Positions 1 through 7,449 of a stretch of DNA of 64,000 bases are shown here, piece after piece (within the stretch, counting starts at the first letter, position 1; the number at the start of each line of letters is the position of its first letter). The notes below the pieces were generated by a model. That model saw only the letters and a list, made by a program, of their open reading frames with translations. It was not told where the DNA came from and did not search any database. A program made the translations under genes and the position numbers. The stretch lies in the NCBI RefSeq assembly GCF_041053055.1, contig NZ_CP163443.1, forward strand, positions 1,612,001 through 1,676,000, written 5' to 3'. Source of the DNA: Streptomyces sp. R41 (GTDB lineage Bacteria; Actinomycetota; Actinomycetes; Streptomycetales; Streptomycetaceae).

Positions 1-103
1 GAACGGCGACCATGACTGGGGCATCAGCGCGGAGGTCGACCTCGCGGCCTCCGACGCGGAGGGTCGCGCCATCGTCAAGGTCACCGACGTCGGTCAGCTG
101 TGA
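1..103 (+). CDS. C-terminal end of an unidentified protein (possibly helicase-like), partial
   Basis: An open frame enters from the left edge and ends at the TGA at 101-103, leaving about 33 C-terminal residues with motifs HDWGISAEVDLAASD and VKVTDVGQL. The stop lies 19 bases before the thioesterase start, so the two genes are probably cotranscribed. The HDW...AEVDLAASD tail resembles my recollection of the DUF3516 C-terminus of actinobacterial DEAD/DEAH helicases. That assignment is tentative because only the tail is present and no catalytic motif is visible. Confidence 0.5.
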   Translation, partial: NGDHDWGISAEVDLAASDAEGRAIVKVTDVGQL

Positions 104-122
104 GCACAGGAGAATCCCACAC

Positions 123-989
123 ATGACGAACCCGGCCGAGAGGCTCGTCGACCTGCTCGACCTGGAGCAGATAGAGGTCAACATCTTCCGTGGCCGCAGC
201 CCGCAGGAGTCACTGCAGCGGGTCTTCGGCGGCCAGGTGGCGGGCCAGGCACTGGTCGCCGCCGGGCGCACCACTGAGGGCGACCGCCCGGTGCACTCGC
301 TGCACGCGTACTTCCTGCGCCCGGGCCGACCGGGCGTGCCGATCGTGTACCAGGTCGAACGGGTCCGGGACGGGCGGTCGTTCACCACCCGCCGTGTCAC
401 CGCCGTGCAGCAGGGCCGCACGATCTTCAATCTGACCGCCTCCTTTCACAAGCCCGAGGTGGGGAGCTTCGAGCACCAGCTGCCGCCGGCCCGCGAGGTT
501 CCGGACCCGGAGTCGCTGCCGACGGTGACGCAGGAGATCAAGGAACATCTGGGCGCGCTCCCCGAGGCGTTGGAGCGCATGGCACGGCGCCAGCCGTTCG
601 ACATCCGCTATGCGGACCGGCTGCGCTGGACCCCCGAGGAGGTCAAGGACGCCGAGCCGCGCAGCGCGGTGTGGATGCGTGCCGTCGGACCGCTGGGCGA
701 TGACCCGCTCGTGCACACCTGTGCCCTCACGTACGCGAGCGACATGACCCTCCTGGACGCCGTCCGCATCCCGGTGGAACCGCTGTGGGGTCCGCGGGGC
801 TTCGACATGGCCTCGCTGGACCACGCCATGTGGTTCCACCGGCCGTTCCGCGCGGACGAGTGGTTCCTGTACGACCAGGAGTCCCCGATCGCGACGGGCG
901 GTCGCGGACTGGCCCGCGGGCGCATCTACGACCTGGAGGGACGGCTGCTCGTCTCGGTCGTCCAGGAGGGGCTGTTTCGGGCGCTGTAG
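123..989 (+). CDS. tesB: acyl-CoA thioesterase II (TesB family)
   Basis: A 288-residue protein with the double hot-dog layout of TesB, which hydrolyses acyl-CoA to free fatty acid and CoA in the cytoplasm. Recognisable family motifs are FGGQVAGQAL at residues 35-44, ASDMTLLD near 205-212 (holding the conserved Asp), SLDHAMWFHRPF near 231 and VQEGLFR at the C-terminus with the conserved Gln. Length matches the family (about 285-290). The ATG at 123 is chosen because AGGAGA lies just upstream and the protein begins MTNPAERLVDLLDLEQIE as in homologues; an upstream in-frame extension to position 12 has no family similarity and would overlap the preceding gene. Likely in an operon with the truncated gene before it. 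The 3' end merges into a degenerate repeat. Confidence 0.93.
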   Translation: MTNPAERLVDLLDLEQIEVNIFRGRSPQESLQRVFGGQVAGQALVAAGRTTEGDRPVHSLHAYFLRPGRPGVPIVYQVERVRDGRSFTTRRVTAVQQGRTIFNLTASFHKPEVGSFEHQLPPAREVPDPESLPTVTQEIKEHLGALPEALERMARRQPFDIRYADRLRWTPEEVKDAEPRSAVWMRAVGPLGDDPLVHTCALTYASDMTLLDAVRIPVEPLWGPRGFDMASLDHAMWFHRPFRADEWFLYDQESPIATGGRGLARGRIYDLEGRLLVSVVQEGLFRAL

Positions 990-1080
990 GGAAGTGTCCG
1001 AGCGTCCCAGGAGGGGCCTTCAGGGCGCTTTGGGGAGGTGCCCGACCATCCCAGTAGGACTCTTCAGGGTGCTGCCGGAA
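955..1080 (+). repeat. three degenerate tandem units of about 43 bp overlapping the tesB 3' end
   Basis: The last 35 bases of tesB (core CCAGGAGGGGCTGTTTCGG, then GGGCGCTGTAGGGAAGTG) recur as a second unit at 1000-1040 (core CCCAGGAGGGGCCTTCAGGG) and more loosely at 1041-1080 (CCCAGTAGGACTCTTCAGGG). The copies are imperfect and noncoding after the stop codon, as if the gene end had been duplicated and then drifted. Confidence 0.6.
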
Positions 1081-1092
1081 GGCGTCGGGCAG

Positions 1093-2037
1093 TCAGGCGT
1101 TTCTGCGGCGCAGCCACCCGAGCAGCCTTCGTGGCCTCTCGGACTCCTCCATGGTGATCCGATCTTCCCGAGCGGTCGGCCCCGGCCGCGGGACCACTGG
1201 TGGTGGCGTCACGAGTGGTGCGGCCACGGACGATGTGGCCACGGAAAGTGAGGCCTTCGGTGTCGGGCGAGGTGCTGGGCGTAGCTCTCGGGCTTCGGCG
1301 AGGGCCTGGCCCAAGTCGGCTCGGAGCCAGCTGATCTCATCGGGATCCTCGGCTGTCATGATCCGCGAGACCAGATGCGCGGCGGGAGAGTCCGGCGCGC
1401 CGCGGGAGGCCCGCTCGGGCCGGAAGCGGTTCAGGTAGGCACGCTCGTACGGATCCCTGACGATCTCCGCCACCTGAACGGGGTCGAGCAGGGATGCCAC
1501 GACCGCGGCCCGCGCCCAGGCGTCCTCGGTCTGCCGCAGCAGGAATCCCATGTGCCGTCCCCGCCAGTTGCGCGGGCGCAGGTCCAGGCCGGCCTCCAGC
1601 TGGTCGCGGAGTCCCTCGGGCGTCCGGCCGCTCAGCAGCGGTACGTTCTGCTTGTCGGCCGCGAACTGCCGCAGCTCCTCGGCCAGATACAGCCACACCA
1701 CAGCCCTGTAGCGGTTGAGATAGAACTTCACCGGCACCACCAGGCCCAGTCGCGCGAAGCGCGTGAACCTGGCGGCCGTCACACCCATGAGGGCGGCGCC
1801 CTCCGTGGTGCCGACGGCTTTGACGCGCTCCCGCAATGCCTCGGGAAAGCCGTCATCGGAGCGCACCCGGTCGATCTCCGCATGTGTGACGCGACGTCCG
1901 CCTCCGCCCTCGTCGGGGACGGTGCGGACGCATCCGAGGTGCAGGGCGAGGTCGAACTCGCCGCGCTTGAGCTCCAGTTCTCGTGCGGCGCGACTGAGCG
2001 ACGATGTGGCGGACTGTGTAATCGTGTTGCCGGACAT
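1093..2037 (-). CDS. DUF6397-type hypothetical protein
   Basis: A 314-residue protein of unknown function, recognised as the Streptomyces DUF6397 type from its N-terminal block (SLSRAARELELKRGEFDLAL, then GGGGRRVTHAEIDR), a second helix-turn-helix-like block (EGAALMGVTAARFTRFARLG) and the conserved KFYLNRYRAVVWLYLAEEL and RNWRGRHMGFLLRQT stretches. The first two blocks read like excisionase/MerR-style DNA-binding helices, but that is only an impression. The C-terminal 60 residues are Pro/Arg-rich and probably disordered. The start is the ATG at 2037 (MSGNTITQ), which has a GGGAGAA-type ribosome site; an upstream ATG at 2118 adds 27 unconserved residues. It lies downstream of, and on the same strand as, the roadblock gene at 2166-2579. 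Confidence 0.75.
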   Translation of the reverse strand: MSGNTITQSATSSLSRAARELELKRGEFDLALHLGCVRTVPDEGGGGRRVTHAEIDRVRSDDGFPEALRERVKAVGTTEGAALMGVTAARFTRFARLGLVVPVKFYLNRYRAVVWLYLAEELRQFAADKQNVPLLSGRTPEGLRDQLEAGLDLRPRNWRGRHMGFLLRQTEDAWARAAVVASLLDPVQVAEIVRDPYERAYLNRFRPERASRGAPDSPAAHLVSRIMTAEDPDEISWLRADLGQALAEARELRPAPRPTPKASLSVATSSVAAPLVTPPPVVPRPGPTAREDRITMEESERPRRLLGWLRRRNA

Positions 2038-2165
2038 GGCGGTTCTCCCCCGTGGAGCGAGTTGCTCGCGCTGGCGTGCGCTTGCTTCGAGAAAAACCGT
2101 ATCCGGCTCGGCGGACATCGCGGCGAGCCTGTGGATAACTTTGACCGTGGCGACGTATGCGCAGG

Positions 2166-2579
2166 TCAGAGGTCTACAGCGGGCGCGCTTTCCGGCTGCC
2201 GCGCGTCCACGCGGAGGTGCTCGCCGACGCGGTTGACGAGCAGCGTCATCTCATAGGCGACCTGGCCGATGTCGGCCTCCGCGGCGCTGAGGACGCACAG
2301 ACAGCTGCCGGCGCCCGCGGCGGTGACGAAGAGCACCGCATCGTCGAACTCGACCATCGTCTGGCGCACTTGACCGGCGCCGAAGTGACGGCCGGAGCCC
2401 TTGGCAAGACTGTGCAGGCCGGACGAGACCGCGGCGAGGTGTTCGGCATCCTCGCGCCGCAGTCCCGTGCTCGCGCCCGTCACCAGCCCATCGTTCGACA
2501 GCACCAACGCGTGCCGTATGTGTTCGACGCGCTCGGTGAGGTCGTCCAGCAGCCAGCCAAGTCCCGTGTTCTGCGCCAT
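2166..2579 (-). CDS. roadblock/LC7 domain protein, orphan CvnB paralogue
   Basis: A 137-residue protein consisting essentially of one roadblock/LC7 domain (about residues 8-120), the fold of CvnB/MglB-like regulators of small GTPases. It is strikingly similar to the conservon CvnB at 4418-4855: both share GWLLDDL/DWLLDDL, LVLSNDGL, GASTGLRREDAEHLAAV, HSLAKG, GRHFGAG, VRQTMVE and RVGEHL. It lies outside the four-gene conservon, separated by an oppositely oriented oxidoreductase gene. It may be a spare partner for the nearby CvnD GTPase or act with the DUF6397 protein encoded 128 bp downstream. The ATG at 2579 is preferred; a longer start at 2660 would add 27 unconserved residues. Confidence 0.85.
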   Translation of the reverse strand: MAQNTGLGWLLDDLTERVEHIRHALVLSNDGLVTGASTGLRREDAEHLAAVSSGLHSLAKGSGRHFGAGQVRQTMVEFDDAVLFVTAAGAGSCLCVLSAAEADIGQVAYEMTLLVNRVGEHLRVDARQPESAPAVDL

Positions 2580-2674
2580 GATCCGGTCTCCCCGTGGTGT
2601 CCTTCCCCCTGTACGGAGGATCTGACCAGCCAGCCTTCCCCACAGCCGCCGTCCGGGCAAGGAGGATGGGCGGC

Positions 2675-3103
2675 ATGGCAGAGAAGATGACCGACGAGCA
2701 ATGGCGGGCGTTCGTCTCGCACGGCACCCGCACCGGAAAGCTGTCCACTGTCCGAGCCGACGGCAGTCCGCATGTGACGCCGATCTGGTTTCTGCTGGAC
2801 GGCGACGACGTGGTCTTCAACACCGCAAAGGAGAGTGTCAAGGGACGGAACCTGGCCCGGGACGGCCGGGTCGCACTGTGCGTGGACGACGACCGGCCGC
2901 CCTTCGACTTCGTCGTGCTGGAGGGACGGGCCGAGCTTTCGGAGGACCTCGACGAGTTGCGGCACTGGGCGGCGCGGCTCGGCGCCCGGTACATGGGCGA
3001 GGAGCGCGCCGAGGAGTTCGGGAAACGCAACGGGGTTCCCGGTGAACTCCTCGCACGCGTAAGGATCGAGAAGGTCCTGGCCTACGCCTCCGTGGCCCAC
3101 TGA
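2675..3103 (+). CDS. PPOX-class F420/FMN-dependent oxidoreductase
   Basis: A 142-residue split-barrel flavin-type protein (pyridoxine 5'-phosphate oxidase fold). Typical features are the N-terminal TGKLSTVRADGSPHVTPIWF strand pair, VVFNTAKESVKGRNLARDGR in the cofactor-phosphate region, and VALCVDDDRPPFDFVVLEGR before the acidic helix. In actinobacteria this subfamily usually binds F420 and reduces small unsaturated substrates; the substrate here is unknown. The ATG at 2675 is chosen because GGAGG sits 9 bases upstream at 2661-2665; the ATG at 2666 is too close to that site. It is transcribed divergently from the roadblock gene across a 95-bp gap and ends at a stem-loop shared with cvnD. Confidence 0.88.
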   Translation: MAEKMTDEQWRAFVSHGTRTGKLSTVRADGSPHVTPIWFLLDGDDVVFNTAKESVKGRNLARDGRVALCVDDDRPPFDFVVLEGRAELSEDLDELRHWAARLGARYMGEERAEEFGKRNGVPGELLARVRIEKVLAYASVAH

Positions 3104-3113
3104 GAGCATCGGT

Positions 3114-3152
3114 CCGCACCGGAGCGGCCACGGCCCCCGGTGCGGTCGCTTT
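3114..3152 (+). terminator. stem-loop terminator between convergent genes
   Basis: CCGCACCGG at 3114-3122 pairs perfectly with CCGGTGCGG at 3137-3145 around a 14-nt loop, followed by TCGCTTTT. It lies between the ends of the oxidoreductase gene (plus) and cvnD (minus) and could serve both. Confidence 0.65.
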
Positions 3153-3157
3153 TCACA

Positions 3158-3763
3158 TCAGCCGACGGAGTCGAGCAGCCGGGCGGTGTGCACCCGCCCG
3201 GCGTACTCGACGAGACGAATCAGCACCTCCTTCCCGGAGTCGCGGTCACGTGCGTCGCAGAGCACCACGGGCGTGCCACGGTCGAGGTCGAGGGCGCGGG
3301 ACACGTCCTGGGCGCCGTAGGTGCGGGCACCGGCGAAGCAGTTGACGGCCACCACGAACGGGATGTGCCGGTGCTCGAAGTAGTCCACCGCGGGGAAGCA
3401 GTCCTCGAGCCGCCGGGTGTCCGCGAGCACGACGGCGCCGAGGGCGCCCTGCGACAGCTCGTCCCACAGGAACCAGAACCGGTCCTGACCCGGGGTTCCG
3501 AAGAGGTAGAGCGAGAGGCCGGACCTGATGGTGATGCGTCCGAAGTCCATGGCGACGGTCGTCGTGACCTTCTGGTCCACGCCGTCGGTGTCGTCCACCG
3601 ACTGACCCGCCTCGCTGAGCAGTTCCTCGGTACGCAGCGGCCGGATCTCACTGACCGCGCCCACCAGGGTGGTCTTGCCCACGCCGAATCCGCCGGCGAC
3701 CAGTATCTTCAATGCCAGGGCGGTCATCTCGCCACCCGAGGCGTCGGAGTTCTCGGAGACCAT
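3158..3763 (-). CDS. cvnD: conservon GTP-binding protein CvnD
   Basis: A 201-residue Ras-like/MglA-type small GTPase of the Streptomyces conservon class. The P-loop GGFGVGKTT is at residues 24-32, the switch II motif FGTPGQDRFWFLW starts near 88, and the G4 position reads VAVNCFAG where most GTPases have NKxD, a known feature of CvnD proteins. It is expected to cycle nucleotide state under control of the CvnB roadblock and CvnA sensor. Conservon A-D genes are usually tightly packed, but here 239 bp separate cvnC from cvnD, and that gap carries a direct repeat, so cvnD may have its own promoter. The ATG at 3763 gives the usual short acidic leader before LALKILVAGG. Confidence 0.92.
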   Translation of the reverse strand: MVSENSDASGGEMTALALKILVAGGFGVGKTTLVGAVSEIRPLRTEELLSEAGQSVDDTDGVDQKVTTTVAMDFGRITIRSGLSLYLFGTPGQDRFWFLWDELSQGALGAVVLADTRRLEDCFPAVDYFEHRHIPFVVAVNCFAGARTYGAQDVSRALDLDRGTPVVLCDARDRDSGKEVLIRLVEYAGRVHTARLLDSVG

Positions 3764-3798
3764 CGATCACTTCTCTCGGGAGTGCCGACAACGGTCGA

Positions 3799-3864
3799 CG
3801 TCGGTACATCTGCGCGGGGCGTACGTCACTTCTGAGTAGGTGTGCGTCGGTACATCTGTGCGGG
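3799..3864 (-). promoter_or_regulatory. direct repeat in the cvnC-cvnD gap, candidate operator
   Basis: CGTCGGTACATCTG followed by YGCGGG occurs at 3799-3818 and again at 3845-3864, 46 bp apart (about four to five helical turns), between cvnC and the cvnD start at 3763. The 239-bp gap holds no gene. A duplicated, well-conserved 14-mer upstream of a start suggests a protein-binding site. No promoter elements were assigned with confidence. Confidence 0.45.
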
Positions 3865-4002
3865 AGTGCGAAGTCAGCATCATGGCAACTGCGGCTCCTC
3901 TTCGAGGGATTGGACCGCAATCTGACCGTTCTGACCGGCTCGCGCCCATTCGGTGCCCGGATGGGGGCACAAAGAGGTCCAGGACAAGCCGAGGTGGTTC
4001 AT

Positions 4003-4398
4003 CTAGAGCGCTCTCAGTCCCTCGATCACCTCGCGGAGAATCCGCTCGTCGGGCAGTTGCGCGGGCGGCACGGGGCGGCTGACGGTCACGCAACCCAGTT
4101 CAAGGAGGTCTCCGAGGAGCACCCTGACCACGCCCACCGGCAAGTCGGCGCCCGCGGCCAGTTCGGCCACCGATTGCGTCTCGATACGGCACAGTTCGAT
4201 CAGCGCCCGGTGTTCCGGACCGAGCGAGGTGTCGTCGTCGACCCCGGGTGCGCCCGTGTCGAGCGTCACCAGGGCGATCAGGTCGAAGCGCACCCCGGTG
4301 GGTCCGGGTTTGGTGCGCCCGCCCGTCATCGCGTAGGGGCGGACAAGTGGTCCGGCCTCGTTGTCGTACCACTGACTGCCCGGCGTGTCCTCGGTCAT
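4003..4398 (-). CDS. cvnC: conservon DUF742 protein CvnC
   Basis: A 131-residue DUF742 protein, the third component of conservons. Visible family features are LVRPYAMTGGRTKP near the N-terminus, a winged-helix-like block around LIELCRIETQSVAELAAG and LPVGVVRVLLGDLLELG, and the C-terminal ERILREVIEGLRAL. DUF742 proteins associate with the membrane-proximal sensor complex; the biochemical role is not settled. The ATG at 4398 starts 19 bases after the cvnB stop, consistent with one transcript A-B-C. A longer reading from 4623 runs through cvnB in another frame and is rejected. Confidence 0.92.
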   Translation of the reverse strand: MTEDTPGSQWYDNEAGPLVRPYAMTGGRTKPGPTGVRFDLIALVTLDTGAPGVDDDTSLGPEHRALIELCRIETQSVAELAAGADLPVGVVRVLLGDLLELGCVTVSRPVPPAQLPDERILREVIEGLRAL

Positions 4399-4417
4399 CT
4401 GCACCGACCGTCCTCGG

Positions 4418-4855
4418 TCATCCGGCGGCGGGCGGCTGTGCGCCGACGCGCGGCGGCGTGTAGAGGTGCTCGCCGACGCGCTTGACCAGCAGCGCCATCT
4501 CGTATGCCACCAGGCCGATGTCGGCAGTGACGGCGGTGAGGAGGGCGAGGCATGAACCGTCCCCCGCCGCGGCGACGAACAGGAAGCCGTCGTCCATCTC
4601 CACCATCGTCTGGCGTACACCACCGGCGCCGAAGTGGCGCCCCGCGCCCTTGGCCAGGCTGTGGAAGCCGGAGGCGACGGCGGCGAGGTGTTCGGCGTCC
4701 TCGCGCCTCAGGCCAGTGGACGCGCCCACCGCGAGACCGTCGTTCGACAGCACCACGGCGTGTCGCACTTCGGCCACGCGCAGCACCAAGTCGTCCAGCA
4801 GCCAGTCGAGTTCGCCGGACCGCTGGGCGGCCCTCATGCTCGGGTCCTGGATCAT
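4418..4855 (-). CDS. cvnB: conservon roadblock/LC7 protein CvnB
   Basis: A 145-residue roadblock/LC7 protein. The domain spans about residues 15-128 with VVLSNDGLAVGAST, RREDAEHLAAVASG, HSLAKGAGRHFGAG, VRQTMVEMDD and LLVKRVGEHL. In conservons this protein binds the CvnD GTPase and the sensor kinase, acting as a GAP-like or scaffold subunit. Its ATG overlaps the cvnA TGA (ATGA at 4852-4855), so translation is coupled to the sensor. A close paralogue is encoded at 2166-2579. Confidence 0.93.
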   Translation of the reverse strand: MIQDPSMRAAQRSGELDWLLDDLVLRVAEVRHAVVLSNDGLAVGASTGLRREDAEHLAAVASGFHSLAKGAGRHFGAGGVRQTMVEMDDGFLFVAAAGDGSCLALLTAVTADIGLVAYEMALLVKRVGEHLYTPPRVGAQPPAAG

Positions 4856-7386
4856 GCGGGGTCTCCTTCGCTGCTGTCGCTGCCCGGTTCCGGGTCGGGG
4901 GTGGCACCGAGGCCGGGTGATCTGCCGCCGCCGCGTGCCCAGCCGTCGCGGTAGGCCGCCATGCGGTCCCGTACGAGTTCGGGGGTGCGCCGGTCGTCGC
5001 TCTGGGGACCCCGCGTTTCGGCCGGCTCTTCGGAGCGCTGTTCGCGCAGTTGGGGTGCGAGGCTCGCCTGCCGTACACGCCGTGGGAGGTCGTCGGAGCC
5101 TTCCGAGTCGTCAGGGGGACGGTGCAGCCGCAGCGTGGTGACTCCGGGTGGCGGATTTTCCGATGAGCCGTTCACGGGGACTTCGGGGGCTGCCTGTATC
5201 GGGGGCACCAGTGCGGGCCGCTCGGTGATGGCCTGGACGGAGTCCTGTTCCGGGGCGACCGACACGCGCGCGTACTCCCGTTCCGCGGGCCTGTCGGTGT
5301 CCGCTCTGCGGGGGGAACGTTCCGCCACGCCCCCGTGCAGCAGGGCCGTGGGCAGCAGAACGACCGCGGTGGTGCCGCCGTAGGGCGAGGTCCGCAGGTG
5401 CACCTTGATGCCGTGCCGTGCCGCCAGCCTGCTGACCACGAAGAGGCCGAGTCGGTCGCTGTCGAACAGATCGAGCGCTTCGGACTGCTCGATGCGCCGG
5501 TTGGCCTCGGCGAGCGTCTCCTTGCCCATGCCGAGCCCCCGGTCCTCGACCTCGACCGCGTAGCCGTTGCCGACCGGCTCACCGGTGATCCGCACCCGGG
5601 TGTGCGGCGGCGAGAACTGTGCGGCGTTCTCGACGATCTCCGCCAGGAGGTGGGTGAGGTCGGCCACCGCGGCACCGGCCACGGAAGCCTCGGGGAGCTG
5701 TCGTACCTCCACGCGCGCGTAGTCCTCGACTTCGGAGACGGCCGCGCGGACGACGTTCGTCAGCGAGACCGGCATGCGCCAGGCCCGGCCGGGCGCGGCT
5801 CCGGAGAGGATGATCAGGCTCTCCGCGTGGCGCCGCATCCGTGTGGTGAGGTGATCGAGCCGGAACAGGTCGCTCAGCTCGTTCGGATCCTCCGACCTGC
5901 GCTCCATGCTGTCCAACAGGCTCAGTTGGCGGTGCACGAGAACCTGGCTGCGGCGGGCGAGATTGACGAAGACCCCGGAGATTCCGCTGGCGAGTTCCGC
6001 GCGTTCGACGGCGGCGCGCAGGGCGGCTCGGTGCACGGTGCCGAGGGCCTCCGCGACCTGTCCGGTCTCGTCCTCCGCGGGCGGCCCGGACGGGGCCTCT
6101 GCGCGGACGTCGATCTCCTCCCCCGCTCGCAGTTTGCGCATGGCCTGCGGCAGTTTGCGGCGCGCGATCTCCAGGGCACTGTTGCGCAGACTCACCAATT
6201 CGACGACGAGGCCGCGTCCGATGCGTACGGAGATGACGAGCGACGCGACGACGGCAGCGAGTCCGAACAGGACCGCGGCACCGGCGGGGGTGAGCAGACC
6301 GCGTGTGAACGGGTCGGCCCGGTCCGCGACACCACGGCCCGCGTTCGCCTCGATCGTGCGCATGCCGTCCTGCACGCGCGCGTGGGCCGTGTTCCAGTCG
6401 GCCTCCGGCGCCGCGTCGATCGCTTTGCCACCGGGGCGGGAGACGAGCACCTTGTCCTCGACAGCGCGTACGTCGGCGTACGCGCTCCCCTCCACGAGGT
6501 CGTTCCAGTCGGCTCGTTCGGGCCCGCGCAGATCCGCGACGGCCGAATCGGTCAAGGTACGGCGGGTGTCGACGGCACCGGTGAACAGCCGCAGCCGCTC
6601 ACCGTCGAGGCTCCCGGCGAGCCGGGCGCCGGCCAGCACCGCGTCCTCCTGGGCGAGTGCTTCCCCGGCCCGGGAGAATTCGAGCAGCACGCGCGCATCG
6701 GAGCCGAGGTCGGCGTCCTGGATGCCGGTGAGCGCGCCGCCCACGCCGAAGGCGGTCGAGATGGTCTTGGTGTACTGCCCGTACGCCTCGTCCCATCCGG
6801 TACGGCGGTCCAGCACGCCGGTGCGCACGGAGCGCAGTTGCTCGGCCCCGGTGACGAAGGCGTCGAGGCGCCCGGCCACTCCCGCGGGCAGGTCGGCACC
6901 GTCGGCGACGGTGTTGTCGTCGCCCAGTCGCAGCTTCGCCACCGCGCGGTCGGTGCGCCGCGCGAGTGCCTTGAGGCCGTTCGGCTGTTCAGCGGTGGGG
7001 TCGGTCGCGTAGCGGACGGCGGCCGCGCGTTCGGCCTGGAGGGCGGCGACGGCCGCGTCGACCGGGGCTCGGACCGTCGAGTCCACGCGCTGCAACTGTC
7101 GTAGCCGCGCGACGTCCTGGGCGGTGCTCACCGTGGCGTACGCCCACAGGGCGAGCAAGGAGATGACCGGCACCATCAGCAGGCAGACGATCTTGGCTCG
7201 TACGGTGCGGGGCCGGATGCGCCACCGTCCCGCGCGCGTGGGTGCCTCTGGCGCTGTCCCCGCGACGGTCTCCTCGGTATCCGCGCGCTCGTCGGCCGGC
7301 GGGCCGGCGTGCGCGCGGCGACCGCGCGCCAAGGGCTGGGGCGGCGGCTCGGCGCCGGCTGTGGGGGTCCTACGGGGTGTACGCAT
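4852..7386 (-). CDS. cvnA: conservon sensor histidine kinase-like protein CvnA (nitrate/nitrite-sensing domain)
   Basis: An 844-residue membrane sensor. A disordered Pro/Arg-rich leader (1-60) is followed by a transmembrane segment at about 65-86, a large extracytoplasmic helical region (95-365) of the NIT sensing type, a second transmembrane segment at 368-388, and a cytoplasmic linker. A helix with DHLTTRMRRH near 511-520 leads to a GHKL ATPase domain with the N box VENAAQFSPP (595-604), DRGLGMG (625-631) and a G2-like LGLFVVSRLAARHG. The last 150 residues are Pro/Arg/Glu-rich and probably disordered. No response regulator is encoded nearby; conservon sensors act through the CvnB/C/D module instead. 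An MHYT sensor gene lies 63 bp upstream on the same strand. Confidence 0.93.
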   Translation of the reverse strand: MRTPRRTPTAGAEPPPQPLARGRRAHAGPPADERADTEETVAGTAPEAPTRAGRWRIRPRTVRAKIVCLLMVPVISLLALWAYATVSTAQDVARLRQLQRVDSTVRAPVDAAVAALQAERAAAVRYATDPTAEQPNGLKALARRTDRAVAKLRLGDDNTVADGADLPAGVAGRLDAFVTGAEQLRSVRTGVLDRRTGWDEAYGQYTKTISTAFGVGGALTGIQDADLGSDARVLLEFSRAGEALAQEDAVLAGARLAGSLDGERLRLFTGAVDTRRTLTDSAVADLRGPERADWNDLVEGSAYADVRAVEDKVLVSRPGGKAIDAAPEADWNTAHARVQDGMRTIEANAGRGVADRADPFTRGLLTPAGAAVLFGLAAVVASLVISVRIGRGLVVELVSLRNSALEIARRKLPQAMRKLRAGEEIDVRAEAPSGPPAEDETGQVAEALGTVHRAALRAAVERAELASGISGVFVNLARRSQVLVHRQLSLLDSMERRSEDPNELSDLFRLDHLTTRMRRHAESLIILSGAAPGRAWRMPVSLTNVVRAAVSEVEDYARVEVRQLPEASVAGAAVADLTHLLAEIVENAAQFSPPHTRVRITGEPVGNGYAVEVEDRGLGMGKETLAEANRRIEQSEALDLFDSDRLGLFVVSRLAARHGIKVHLRTSPYGGTTAVVLLPTALLHGGVAERSPRRADTDRPAEREYARVSVAPEQDSVQAITERPALVPPIQAAPEVPVNGSSENPPPGVTTLRLHRPPDDSEGSDDLPRRVRQASLAPQLREQRSEEPAETRGPQSDDRRTPELVRDRMAAYRDGWARGGGRSPGLGATPDPEPGSDSSEGDPA

Positions 7387-7449
7387 GGCCTCCTCGCTCG
7401 GAAAGGTTCGGGGCGTGCCTTCCGGTCCGTCGTGGCTCCGGGCCCGCCG

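Noticed and set aside
5335..7104. Very long open frame antisense to cvnA
   Set aside because: Long antisense frames are routine in DNA this GC-rich; the translation lacks any family motif, while the minus strand encodes a complete sensor kinase with all ATPase boxes.
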